NCBI GenBank assembly: GCA_000226015.1
Contig: JH153139.1
Coordinates: 26,054 to 90,053 of the forward strand
DNA length: 64,000 nucleotides
DNA from: Mnemiopsis leidyi
Lineage: Eukaryota; Ctenophora; Tentaculata; Lobata; Bolinopsidae
Direction: 5' to 3'
Shown: piece after piece, positions 1 through 29,664 of the stretch
Numbering within the stretch: the first letter of the stretch is position 1
Layout: the number at the start of each line of letters is the position of its first letter
Notes under the pieces: generated by a model
What the model was told of the DNA's origin: nothing
Database searches by the model: none
What the model saw: only the letters and a program-made list of their open reading frames with translations
Made by a program: the position numbers and the translations under genes

Positions 1-165
<165 letters not shown>

Positions 166-409
166 TGTGAGTGATCTACCAAGTGAAATATCATGGTAGT
201 GATGTTACAATGATAGCAATATAATTGGCTTTAAGGCTTCTCAAGAAAACCTTTGGTGTTATAATCATGTCATGTTGGAGACTTCTTGTGCTGAATTTGA
301 ATTTGAATTTGAATTTTGAATTGAATTTGAATTTGTATCATTTATCAATTGTCCGCTTATTTCGTTAGTTTCTGTATACTTTAGGTTCTCCATGCTTATT
401 AATTACGGG

Positions 410-1086
410 TATAGGACGCTGCGGCGAAGGACGCTACGGCATAGGACACTGCGGCGGAGCTTTCCAGAAAGGGTTGGACGATTTGGCTGAGCCACCAGAT
501 ACTCACAATACTATGGACGCTCCGGCGAGATACGGCGGAGTCCTTGTGTTATCATGTGAAACGAAATCATTCACACCGAATTTTGTTTCCCTGTCACATT
601 GTAGGCACTTTTAAAACCTTAAGAATAAAATGAACAAATAAAAATTGAAGAAAATACTTGGAAATGTGACAAGTTGCGATGAGATCCTGCACTTAGTTCT
701 TTGGTTGTACAACTAAAGAATTAAGGTCTGACCATGATCAAACGGTAGCAAGTTACAGTTCAATCTTCTACAGTTAAGAAACTAAACTACTAATTAGGAT
801 ATTAGCTAAGAAACTGCACACTTTCTGCAACTTTTCGTCAATTCATATCTGAAATTTTAAAATTTCAATCTGTTCAAGTGGTTTATTCTACATGAACTTC
901 TACTTCTAAACTAGTAATGTGACGGGGCAAGAAAATTACTAAGTAAGTGATTGCTTTTCAAGACACAATACCCGAAGACTCCGCCGTAGCGTGTTTTTTG
1001 AGATTGTTAGGATCTGGTGGCTCCTCTGTACTGTCCAGCGACAAAAGCATCTTCCACCGTAGTGTCCAGCGACGTAGCGTCTTAGC
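410..1086. mobile_element. Inverted-repeat (foldback/MITE-like) element
   Basis: The segment about 410-555 and the segment about 965-1086 are imperfect inverted copies of each other. Shared blocks include GGACGCTACGGC / GACGCTACG, GACACTGCGGCGGA / GACACTACGGTGGA, GAGCCACCAGAT (present as ATCTGGTGGCTC on the right) and TACGGCGGAGTC. The arms are GC-rich against an AT-rich interior and flank. No open reading frame is visible inside, so it is probably a non-autonomous DNA element. Exact ends and target-site duplication are not clear. Confidence 0.6.
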
Positions 1087-1233
1087 AAAGTTCACTCACG
1101 GCAAATATATGTTTTGTTAGCTACCAGTTTATAACTTAATTAGTTTCCATTTCATGTAACATACTATCTGACTATCATTAATTTACGATGTATTAATTAT
1201 AATTCACATTAATTACACACACACATCAAATAG

Positions 1234-1329
1234 TGGGACGTTTAATCAAAGTCTGTAACAGGAGAAAACCTAATTATATAATTAGTTTGAATGGTTTTCT
1301 TCTGTTGATGACTTTGATTAAACGTCCCA
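1234..1329. repeat. Hairpin-forming inverted repeat
   Basis: Arms 1234-1270 and 1293-1329 pair at about 33 of 37 positions, starting with TGGGACGTTTAATCAAAGTC. The loop is about 22 bases and AT-rich. It lies 350 bases before the first proposed cyclase exon. It could be a tiny MITE or a small-RNA precursor; sequence alone cannot decide. Confidence 0.7.
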
Positions 1330-1678
1330 TGGGTACCTGAATTAGAGAGGAGATGTGAACTTATATCCTAGATTTACGTTGGCTTCTCTTGCAGCTTTGC
1401 GAAGCTTATGCGGTACTCTAATTGACAACTTTTGTAAATCAAAGTAATGTTATTACCGATAATATAGAATGAGATATGTAATGAAACAGAATGCTCAAAA
1501 TTGTGTAAAAATTATTTAATCTTTTCTGTTTAGTTCGAAAATTATTCGCCTATTAGTTTAGTAGTTTGAAATCTTTAAAATCGTAGTTTCCTTGTGAGTC
1601 AACACAAGACGCCCGTTAAAACCAGCACTTGATTGATATGTTGAATTGTCGTCCTTGAAGGAGAAAGCTATCTACAAA

Positions 1679-18845
<17,167 letters not shown>

Positions 18846-20340
18846 TTTATTTTTCAGATATTTTAATGTATTTTTCGTTATTTGTATATTTAAATAAGTT
18901 ATGACTGAGTTGCATTTACGGTTTAAATTTGATTTCATTCATTGTAAAATAAAATCATCTGCATATCTGATGGGTTTCTCTTACAAAAATATTTTTGCCA
19001 TTATAGTTGTTTGTACTTAATTTAATTTTAGTTTTCATTAGATTTCTATCGCAAATTTCACACTTCAGGCAAAATTTGTGTTTTATGCTGGTCAGTGTTT
19101 AAAGATTCATTGAACAGTTGCCCTTGCCCCTTATTGCATAACCTGTTGAACTTATCCTTTTATCTATATCATTGCAGTAAATGCCCTTCTTCGTAAACCA
19201 CACTTGCTGTTGTAAAATACAGCGCCTTAAATTTTTGTAAATTAAAATTGGTTTTAATAATGTAGCAACTTACTAAAGGTCACATATTTATTTTTATTTG
19301 AAATAATGTGTGTACTTGTAAGAATAAAGAAATGATCATTGTCAGAACCAAACGATATATTCATTTTTCGTTTTAACAGATTGAAACCTATTCATTCTTT
19401 GTCAACTTGCGTCAATCATTGAAATTCGCCTCTGTCGGAAGACCTTAGTGAGTTATAGTTGAAGGGGGATGAAGATAAATGGTTTGACATTACTTGCTAT
19501 TCTAGTTCTACTTGCGTTTGACATTGAGTTACCATAACTTGTATTTCAAAAGCATGAAATTGGAAAAATCTGAGAAAAATCCTGCTGTTCCCTGCCCTGC
19601 CTGCTGTCTGCATTGTCTACCTAAATCTTCAGTCTTAGCTAATGGAGCAAATAACAACAACCTCTTCAGCGGTATTATTTTAATTTTTAAGACTTTAAAG
19701 CCGGGGAATATCGCTATCTCAAAACGTTGACATTTTTCTAAAATTTTAGATGAACGTGCAAAAGTTAAGTAATAATGCCGGGAGAAAGTTAATCCGATTA
19801 AACCAATGACAATAAATCAAAACATCTCGACAAAATGGCTTGAAAAAATTGAAGACCACACTTATAATAGGCTACTTTATTTCTCAAACTTAAGCACTGG
19901 GTTTGAGTAAAAGGCGATAATCCCCTTGAAATTTTAAATGATTTAGTTGTCCTATCAATCAATTTTTGTCTAACAAATATTGATTGTTAAGAGTGAAAAG
20001 CCTAGACATCCCTTTTCTAAATTATGTTGTGGGTGGACCGAAGGATCAAAGAGGCTACATGACGTGTACGAAGCAGATTTTTGAACGGACACGATTTCCA
20101 CTGATAGTCAATTCAGAAAATTCATGGACCGGCACCGTGCCGAGTCGGGGATGATCTGACAACCTCCTCATTGTCTAGATGAGTGCTCTACCTATTGAGC
20201 AATGAGCTACCGGACCTATGAAAGCACACGACAGCACTTATATAAATGAGACATATTTCGACTCTGGCTTTGGTAAAAATTTGTGTCAAAACGATCTATC
20301 AAATACTTAAAACTAAATATACAATACGTTCAACGTTGGG
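18846..20340. other. Interval between two convergent genes
   Basis: AATAAA signals at 18948-18953 and 19323-19328 fit 3' ends of the cyclase transcript. Beyond is a tRNA-like SINE candidate. I see no other gene. Confidence 0.7.
19990..20220 (-). mobile_element. tRNA-derived SINE candidate
   Basis: On the minus strand, from 20220 downward, there is a tRNA-like head. Its A-box region is TAGCTCATTGCTCAATAGG-TAGAGCAC and its B-box-like stretch is GGTTGTCAGATCATCCCC. About 130 bases of unrelated body follow. The head is too degenerate for a working tRNA. The end of the element is not clear. Confidence 0.5.
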
Positions 20341-22938
20341 CTAAGAAATCTGAACATTGTCATAATCAATACTGGTGGCCTCGGTTTCCCCTTCACTCTC
20401 GGAGAGACCTTCCCGCTTCTTTTCCAGTTCCTTCCTCTTTTCAATCTTCCTTTCATCCGCCTCTTCTAATACCACTTCCTCATCCTTCTCTTTCGTTTTA
20501 GCGTCTTCTTCTTCTGCTTTTCTTTTTTCTTCCTCTTCAGCTGCCAGTCGTTCTGCTTCCTTCTCCTCAAGAGTTTTTTTTCTGCATAGAAGCTTTAAAT
20601 GAATATAGAATTCTTTTTCATCGTTTGCGATCTTTTCGAGTTCAGCTTTTTCTTCGTCTGTTAGATCGGGACCAAAGAAGATTTCCTTGTATTCCTTAAG
20701 AGGCATAAAAACATGTTCGTTCAATCTTTCCTCTAGGCCCTCGGTCCTTATTATAATCCTGATTCCAGTTTGGTCTTCTATTTTACCGAGTAAACTTTTA
20801 GTATCTTCCTCCTCCGCCTCTTCGCTCTGCTCCGCCCCTTCTCCTGCTGCTTTGTTGAGATCAGCTGTCACCTCTGACTCCTCGTCTTCAAATACGTCCG
20901 TGTTCTGATCACCTTCATCTACGACTTTAGCTTCCGCTTCCTTCGCTTTTGCCTCTTCGACTGCTTTTGCCTTCTTCTCTTCCGCCTTTGCTTTGGCTTC
21001 TTCGGCTTCTTGAGCCTTTTCTTCTTGAGCTTTTACTAGCTGTTTCTGAATAATGGTTAAGATCAGTAATGAGCAGTGCATTAACAGGGAACTTTCTGCC
21101 TCACTCTATACATTTATAAGAGTTTATTTCAAAACGTAGTTTAAATGTGTAAGTGTTTTATCTCACCTCCTCCAGACGCTTTAAGCGTTTCTTGTTCAAC
21201 TTTTGGGACTTAGTGATAGCCTGAAGTAGGTATGATCACTATATAGTACAACACATGCAATGTTTGCATTGTCTCATGATCTGAATAGAAAAATTTAAAT
21301 TCTTATTTACTGCTTTGTTTACTGCTTTATCATGTAGATAAACATATTTAAAACCGAATTCACTGAATTTGCTTTTCGAAAGAGGACTGTATCTCTGGAG
21401 AAAGGTCAAAAATATCTCATATCACAGCTTTGCTCGATATTGATTGGTCGTGAAAATCTTTTCATTTGTCAAAGAATTTGTGACCTCTTCCCAGAAATAC
21501 CGTGCCTCATAATCATATAACCTTTATAATTCTTTTAAGCCTCTTTTTCTTAGCCGCTGGTTTCTCTGGATTTACTGGTGTCTCCAAGCCAGTCTGAGGT
21601 GGAATGTTTTCTTCAGTTTCTATTTGGTAATGATATTGGCTGTTGTGAGGATATTCGTAGTCTTCGTACACGAGTTGCTGCTCTTGATAAATGATGGGGT
21701 GGAAGTCTTCGTCAAATGATGTAACTTCCTTAAGAATTGGTTCTGAGACCTAGATTTTGAGATGAAAGAATGTTTAATGAATCCTTCATGAAGTTCTATT
21801 GCGAAGTTTGAACACAAAGACACGTTTTACCATTATATGCGGAGTTTGGCATATAAATGGAGTAGATAGTAGTTGTAGAAAGTTAAATTTTGTTGATGGC
21901 ATAACTATATGTTTTTGTTAGGATGAAATGTTTTGTTCAGTCATTATTTTGTGAATGACCGTGCGAATAGAAATGGTAAATGGAAGTTGGCTAAGTTTTA
22001 TGTTACGCAATGTTTAGCTATTTAAGGTTTTGCCTTGGCATAGGGAAAGGTTTGTTACTTAAATGTGGCCAAATTCCCAAACTAAAGTTATGGAATACCA
22101 AGTCTGGTTGAATTTCAACTTCGTCTTCATCCTCGATATCCAAATTTGGAGGGCTATAGTGAGCAAAATCCAATCTGAATTGAAGTTCCACCACATTTTC
22201 ATCGTTAAAGACCACAATTAACCGTCGAGTTCTCTCTTCTTTTGTTCCCTTGTCTGCAGAGTGGATAAGATTTCCCAGTAGTACAATAGTCAATACTTTA
22301 TAAATTTAAAAATAGCAGTGAAGGTTTCATAAATTACATGATTTATTACAAAAGTTTACCGCCTATCAGTGTAACTATACAATATCCTGCTATTATGACT
22401 TACTTCCAACTAGAGAATCTTTGAAGTCTTTTAAAGTTAATCGTGTTTTGATGACCATTTGTTTCCAGTCATCATCATCTTCCACCTCCACACCAAGTTT
22501 TCTCAAAACATTTCTCATTGAGTTCTCAAAAGAACCACCCTCATCTTCTTCATCCTCCTCCTCCCTATCTTCTTCCTTTTCTACTGCTGCATCTTCCTCT
22601 TCATTCTTGCCATCTTCCTCAAATTTGTCCTCATCTTTATTTCTATTGAAAAAACTAAACCCGGCCTCTTTGTTTAAATCCTTTTCGCTCTCTGCCCCTT
22701 CCTCTCGTTCTTCTTCTTCACTATGTTTTGGCTGTGGTGATTTATTTCTGAATAGACTAAATCCGCTTTTCTTTGATGTATCAGGTGATTTTGCCTTTGC
22801 CCTGAACAAACTGAATCCACCTCGCTTTGGTTTTGGTTTTTGATCTTCTACTAAAACTTGCTCCTCTGAAGGTTTCTCAAGTTCCTCTACCACCTCCTCC
22901 TTTGTATCCCCCTTACTCGCAAACCAACTTTCGGACAT
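20341..22938 (-). CDS. Unrecognised acidic coiled-coil protein with GFSLF motifs
   Basis: Exons in transcript order: 22404-22938, 22059-22253, 21522-21742, 21167-21220, 20341-21045. Phases agree and give 569 residues from the ATG at 22938. I do not recognise the family. The N-terminal 180 residues are very acidic and carry three related motifs: GGFSLFR at about 40, SGFSLFR at about 58 and AGFSFFNR at about 92. A middle part with mixed charge (about 180-320) may be a folded domain. The C-terminal 235 residues are Lys/Glu/Ala-rich and probably coiled coil, interrupted by a less repetitive stretch (TGIRIIIRTEGLEERL, then FMPLKEYKEIFFGPDLTDEE) that may be folded. No signal peptide or membrane segment. 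It is convergent with the cyclase gene. Exon 3 uses the second of two close acceptors, because only that keeps the frame. Confidence 0.8.
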
Positions 22939-23450
22939 GATTCAATCGGTTTTTCAAATTTTATCTATCTTCAAGCAAATAAAACTCATCGATTGACGTA
23001 CAACATTTCCGAAAGGCAAATAAATGTTAAATTTGGAATTTTTGCAACATTGATGTGCTGACATATTACTTTTACTCTACCACTGACTATACCGTTTTAT
23101 ATAAGCAAATCTGGTTCACATATCATTACGTGCGTATGCAGATTTAACTAGAACTGGATGTATAATAACATTAAGTGTATCAACATAAATTTTCCTGCAA
23201 CATTCGCTAGAAGAAGATATGGTCCGTTAATAACTACACAATCCTAGGGGGGTTGCAGCCCCACCCCCATCCTTAGAAAAATGCTTTAAGTTAAATATAC
23301 TATTAGCGCCTTGAGTTTGACAAATTTTTGTCGAGTTTCATCTTACCAAGTCAATATCCAGTAGCAAGTCTATAATATATACTTTCTGTCACAAGTACTT
23401 GTAGTATGAAAGACCTATAGATGACAACCTAGACCTAACAACATCCTCCT

Positions 23451-26400
23451 CTATGTACTTCCACTTTTGTAGTCGTCGTTAAAAGGAAGATAAGCAATGT
23501 GTATAGCTGTGATGGGTACATCAGTGTAGCAGCAAGTCGCCCCAAACATCCATTCGTCGTGATTTGCACTGTGGAACTTGTTGTCCACCACCATGGCAGC
23601 GTCTATTGCCACCCACTGAAACAAGATCAAGTTAGGGAGAAGCGTCTATTGCCACCCACTGAAACAAGGTCAAGTTAGGTAGCAGCGTCTATTGTCACCC
23701 ACTGAAACAAGTTCAAGTTAGGTAGCAGCGTCTATTGCCACCCACTGGAACAAGGTCAAGTTAGGTAGCAGCGTCTATTGCCACCCACTGAAACAAGGTC
23801 AAGTTAGGTAGCAGCGTCTATTGCCACCCACTGAAACAAGGTCAAGTTAGGTAGCAGCGTCTATTGCCACCCACTGAAACAAGGTCAAGTTAGGGAGGTT
23901 ATGATTATATAATTTTGTGATTAACTGTTGAAATAAGATTAGTCTGGGTGTTGAGATAGGGTAAAAGTTCTTACTAAAGTGATGATGAAGACGATAACTA
24001 CACTGACGATCCACGCTGTCGACCACTGAAAAAAGTCATGTCAGTTTAACACAGCAAAAATGGTGCTTATCAAATTCGTTTGACTAAACTTTATAGATAT
24101 CAACTTAAAAGTCAAAATTCAAATTTACAAATATTTGACTTACTGTATACACAGTCAGTGCAATGTAAAGAACAACAGCTATCAGCCAGAGAGCGAAGCA
24201 GAGGAGTGACATTACAACGAGCCGAGCTGGAGAGTAAGTCATGGGGAGAAGGGAGAGGATGAAGTGTAGCAGGAATACTGTCTGTTCAGAAGTTGTTAGG
24301 AGAAGAGGAATCAGTTTTGTTGTGAATTTAACATTGATGTGATGCCGGATACGTAGGCAGTAATTAAAGTAATTAGAAGGCATTCTAAAATTTGATGGTC
24401 CTTAAATGCAAGAATAGTAAATGGCGAATGATATTGATAGGTGTGCACTCTTATATCTAGATTATTTGTCACTCACCGCAAGTCCCTTTATTACAACCAC
24501 GAAGAAAAAGGCCACGCCTTCAAAATAGAGCGCAGTAAGAGATAGAGCTAATGATAATACGACCGTCTGAAAATAGTGTTCATCTTTTAAAATAGTGAAA
24601 GAAGTATATCACTTCCCTTAAACTATTTAGCTCAGGTAATGAATGCTTAGCGTCCAGGCGCTTTAAAAAACGTTTACTTTGAGTAAAAAGCAAAAAAATC
24701 TTCCTCACCAATAACACTAGCCACAAAACAAATTGAGGGAACTCCTTTCTGAAAATAAATAAAATTAGCACCCAGTCAATGGGGCAGATTTTCTTAGTAA
24801 ATTAAAATTTGTGCGATAAAAGTCGCGAAGTTGGCGATAATTTTCGTCTTGTGCCACGAACAATTCTACAATGTACAAAACTGTAGAGCCCAATTCAAGA
24901 CAGGTTTAATTGTTAACCTTTTAGGAGCAAATAGTCCCAGAATCAGGACAAGTAGAACAAACAGAACCCAAAGAGCGATCATGAGTATAAACCCAGCTAG
25001 TGTGTATTGTACCCAACATCCAGCAAATGCGCTAAACAAGGAATGGTTTAGATTTCATGATTCGAATATTATAAAATCGAATCATACTTCTTTCACATGA
25101 TTTGTATAATGGAAGGTTGGAGGCAGTTTTTATTCGCTTAGGTTTTTGATATGTGCGCACAAACGTCAGTACTTACCCAAAAAGAAATACTATCAATATG
25201 CCAAATATGAAAAGCATTTGAAAGAATAGGCAGAGGTATAACCATCGGACGTAATCTGAAAATGTTGATTTTTATTTAGTGTTTCAAATTTACCGATTAT
25301 TAGATCTTTTTCATATTTTATGATTTCATGAGATGGGTCTGAATAGACCTATCAGTGCAATAAACAAGTACAAAAAGCTAACTTTTGGGTAAGAATCAAG
25401 TCTTACTTAAAATGATCGTTGGTAGATACCAAAGTTATGCCAACAGTTAATAAACTTAGTTGCCTGTCGCAGTACTCACACCAAGGTTTTTTCATGCGGA
25501 TACAGTCCACAGTTTCGTATTTCTCCACCTTCTTAGAGTTAGACTTCCCCGGTTCTGGGCCTTGTCCCGGTCCCGGCACTTCCTCCTCCCTCGAATTTAG
25601 TCGTGTTCTTTTTGTCGTCGTAGTGATTTTCTTGCTGCTTCGAGCTGCTGCAGATTTTTATTTAAGTTCAACTACTAAGTGATGAAATAAAAGTACTAAT
25701 ACTATAAGTCGCTGTCAGCATGTTTTTGAATGTATTATTTGTAAGAACTTCACCGTTTAGGCTTTTAGACTCACCTCTACTCGATGCACTTCTTGAGGCA
25801 GATGCAGATGCAGATGCAGATGCATAGGCCTGTGTCTCTCTAAATTCTACCAAACTTTCCTTCTGGGCCGATAGGAACTCCTGCGGCGACAGTCTTCAAG
25901 TCCTTGCCGGTTTTTTATTTACGTAACTTTTTCATTGGTTTAGTCAGTAAGCTGCAGGTCTAAGGCACTTTGGATTCCCTGAGGACGTTACATCCACGTA
26001 CAATTGTCCTATCAAAACAACAAAATTTAACATAAAAAACCTGATAAGAAGCGCCGAGTTTGTTGAGGTCTTCTTCACTGTCACAAGAAGCAGTGAGCTG
26101 CATGAAATATTGATGTGCTGCTGTCATAGCCTCCACTCTCTGTTCCTCATTGCGGGCTTTGTTGAAGTTCTCCAAGTGGTAGTTAAACTGGGTCCGTACT
26201 GCTGTCGGCAAGCCTTTACCCGTAAACATCCTGAAATCACATGGTTTTAAACCCAATCAGTGTTTGGTGTTGTCACCTGATTAAAGCTGTGATTGTAATA
26301 TTCAAGCTTTACTGCGGTCTGCAAAGTTCCATCTTGCATTATACCAAAATTACTCACGCTCCAGGTTTCCTGCTATCGAGGAATTCTTGGTATGCAACAG

Positions 26401-28588
26401 ACGACATGGCTCTTTCTTTGTCACTTCTACTGCTCTGATACTGCAACGCGAAGTAGCTGAAGTAAGAAGGATAAGTTGCAACTTTCAATGCAGGAACTGT
26501 AAAATTATTCACAGAAGTAGAAGAATCTGATTAGAGCATCTGAAAATCAAGATTTCACGTAACACGAACTCATCATGTAGGTTTTAAGTCTATAAAAGGA
26601 TCCTTGACGTTTAGAATGAAATAAAGATGCTATGATCAAGACATGACACACCGATGGGCTGCAGAGTTTGCAGCATCCCTATCTTCCTCTGACTTAGCCT
26701 TGTTGTACTGCTCAAGAAAGAACGAGTATTCTTCCTTTAGATCTTCCGCTACCTTGTCATCATCATTACCTTGTCCTGCAGCAGTCCAACATTTTTTAAT
26801 TGAACAAAACTTTTATCTAAGTGTTTTTAAATAACCAGTTTGTTGTTGGAAAATCTTATCTTTAGAATAGAACATCGTAGTGACACAACTACCCCGTTAT
26901 AATAGGTGCGTGACCTTAGAACTAATGTTTTTAGTTCTAAGGTCACGCACCTATTATAACTCAGAGCCTGACTATTTTGAAATTCAGTTTAATTTCAGAT
27001 GGTGAGTTTGCATTTGGAAGCGGATTGAAGAGGCTGTACTGGTGGGGAGGTATCCTACCTTTAAAATCAGTGGATCTGATTGACTCCAGAAACTCGAGGT
27101 AGGCTGCTTCTACAATATCTGTAAACTTCTTGTGTGTCTTCTTACTTTTCTGGTAATGTCTGTGTGCTGCGTTCAGGACCTGTCAATAATCAAACTTGAT
27201 ATTTCCGTGCTTCTTCAGTCTTATTCTTTTTACATTATATTGATCTGTAAAATGTACTACAATTTGTACTACATTAGTACAATTTGTATAAAGTGTACAA
27301 TGTACTACATTAAATGTTTAGATTAAAAGTTTTCCAAAACTTTGTTTCCTCACCTTGTTTCTCCCCTCATCATTTTCTGCTTTAGCGTGTTTGTCCTTGA
27401 AGTACTGGTAACTCTGTTCAAGGTTGTTTGTCACTTTCCTCACATCTTTAGAGCTCCTTAACTTGGGCTTCTCCTCGTCTGATCCGAACAGATCTTGTAT
27501 CTTGTTAAGGAGATCAGGTGTACTGCGGCTAGAACTTGGTCCTGGTTGCTGGAAACTTCTAGGTGGCTCTGAACCTGAAATTTGCATTCCGTTGTATTCT
27601 TGAAAAGATTCAAGAATCTTACTGGATTAACGGTGCGCTGGTAAATCCATCGTCACCTTATCCTCAATTTCGTGACAAATGAATAAATTGTCTTTGTTTG
27701 TGATCAATTAGCTACAACCACTATTCTCTTTTTAATAATAATTTATTGACATCTTAATATTAAAGCAAGGTTGGCATGATCATTGTTTTTCATTGAACCT
27801 ATTTATGCTACAGAAAGCTACAGCCTCCAACCGATTTATGGAGTATCGCTAGGACCTTCCTGAAATGCTGTGATCCTAGCAGTGCCATAGTCATCTTATT
27901 GTTTAGTTCCACCGTAAGGTAACAGATTAAACTGCCACCGTTAAAATTACTAGGCCATATTTAAACCTAACACGTACAATAGGGCGATGAATTCCACGAT
28001 CGTTAAGTCCATTGCACGTGTTTTCATTTGCCACTTTGTTGGAATCCCGCGGATTACCTCACGATCGAGGGAGTGCTATAAAATTAGAGCTATTTTTGTG
28101 ATGAATTGAGGGGGACTTATGTCTGTGGAGATAAAATCTAACTGGAGCAACACGGAGGCGAGACGCTGTGTTTTTACCTAATGTAATATTGTCCCTCTAC
28201 CCGGAGCCTGCCCTGGAGACACGTGTTATTTCGTAGTGTTTTTGTCTGATTTTATTGCACTTGAGGCTATGCTCATTCAGTTGTCCGGTTTTACGTCAAT
28301 CTTTTGAGTTTTTACTGTAGCAAATGAAAATAAACTGAAACCATTCTGTTTATTTTGTAGGATTTCAAACACCATTGTTTTGAATCTAAGTTAGTTACTT
28401 TTCCAATCAGCATTATTCACGGATAATTATCAGATCGAGTAGACTACCTACTAGTATAACAGTTCGAGTAGACTACCTACTAGTACTCGCTTACCTCTGT
28501 TTTGTGCTCCTTTAGAAAAGTCCGGAGTTTCATACTCCGGCTCCTCCGTATCCTCCTTCGTATAGTACTGGTTTTGGTAGATGGACAT
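23451..28588 (-). CDS. Unrecognised protein: three ~65-residue repeats plus five or six membrane helices
   Basis: Exons in transcript order: 28495-28588, 27354-27574, 27059-27179, 26652-26775, 26358-26456, 26041-26230, 25775-25880, 25480-25647, 25177-25255, 24918-25031, 24709-24748, 24477-24566, 24144-24281, 23975-24025, 23451-23615. All phases join, giving 599 residues. After a Pro/Ser-rich N-terminus come three helical repeats (about 79-143, 155-219, 228-292) sharing K-A-K/R-x2-E, then A-A-H-R/Q, then A-x-Y-x-EFL. An Ala-Ser run and a basic linker follow. Hydrophobic stretches lie at about 376-401, 410-435, 445-490, 492-535 and 537-560, then a short C-terminal tail with two adjacent Cys. 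It is plausibly an internal-membrane or plasma-membrane protein with its repeats in the cytosol. No family recognised; it is not a SCAMP or a typical MARVEL protein. No signal peptide. Confidence 0.85.
23601..23890 (-). repeat. 43-bp tandem array that duplicates a 3' splice site
   Basis: Seven copies with a period of exactly 43, starting at 23601, 23644, 23687, 23730, 23773, 23816 and 23859. Read on the gene strand, each copy holds CTTGTTTCAG followed by TGGGTGGCAATAGACGC, the acceptor and first codons of the last exon of the membrane-protein gene. Six extra acceptors therefore sit upstream of the one that gives the full reading frame; two copies carry single-base changes near the acceptor or the exon start. 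Confidence 0.95.
26896..26960. repeat. Perfect 30-bp inverted repeat with 5-base loop
   Basis: Arms 26896-26925 and 26931-26960 are perfectly complementary and begin GTTATAATAGGTGCGTGACC; the loop is TGTTT. It lies in an intron of the membrane-protein gene. Confidence 0.97.
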
Positions 28589-29396
28589 TCTCCTTGTCCT
28601 TGGTTAGGAAGCTCCTTTACATGCTGCTCTGGCTTTTAAACCCTACGCTACAAAATTGGGACTTTTTGATTAACTAGATGAGAAAAAATTGACACTAAAT
28701 GATTCGTTTTGCTATTAACATGTAACCAAAACAAAAACCGTTCTCATTGTGAGAACTGCAAGCAAAATCTTTAAAAAACGTGATGTGAAAGATAATTGGC
28801 GACTGCACAAGTGATTGTATGTACAATGGTGTACAACTATTACTTTCTGTACAAGCAATACAACCGTATCGCTCTGTTGATAAAAGTCTTCTTTCAAGAA
28901 TATGACATATACATTAACATAATACTCTGTCTTGGGTGCACGGGAGCAAGGACCTCTTCAGGCACATATTCTTTACTTCCGGAACGTAAGATTCGAATTT
29001 CTGGGAGATTTTGTTTGTGGTTGGCAAGGTGGCAAAAAATATAAACCAATCACATGACAAGCCCTAATTAAATAGGAAAATTTGGGCTATCAGGTCCCAA
29101 TACCGGAAGTTTAATATTTTCCCACAAACTGAAGAATTTCCAGCTTGTCCACCTTGCCTTGTCTTCCAAGCTTTAATTCAGAATTCTCAGGATTCCATGA
29201 AACATTTTCACATCCTTCACATGGTTAGAGTCCATGATGGGGTTTTCCGTAATTTCTTATCGCAAAACCGCCATTGGGACTAATTTATTTGTATAACGCT
29301 TTTTAATATTATATATCTTTGATAACGCTCTTTGATAACGCTCTGTTTAAAATTTAAACTCAAGCGATGCTTTGTACTTGGCTTAGCCTCCAGTCA

Positions 29397-29664
29397 ATTA
29401 TGAACATGTTTTGGGTTATTATTTAAGTTCTTTAGAATAAGTTCATTCAACTCAGTCACATCATCACTTGGAAATGAAGGTGGACCCTTTGATGCACGTA
29501 AACAATAATCAATGACGATTGGATATTGAGTTAGGATCAGTTGGTCCGCTTTCCCGGCTAAACCTTTAGTATACAACCCAAAAAAACATATATGTTTTGG
29601 GTTGTTTGATCCGCGTGTCCAATCTCCATCTTGAAATAACGTTCCCATATTCCACAAGTTCATT
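29397..29664 (-). CDS. Possible isolated coding exon
   Basis: On the minus strand a good acceptor (run of T then GACAG) at about 29665 opens an 89-codon frame ending in TGA at 29397-29399. It contains KHICFFGLYTKGLAGKADQ and PPSFPSDDVTELNELILKN, which look protein-like. I find no upstream exon with a start and do not recognise it. It could be the last exon of an unseen gene, a gene relic or chance. Confidence 0.3.
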
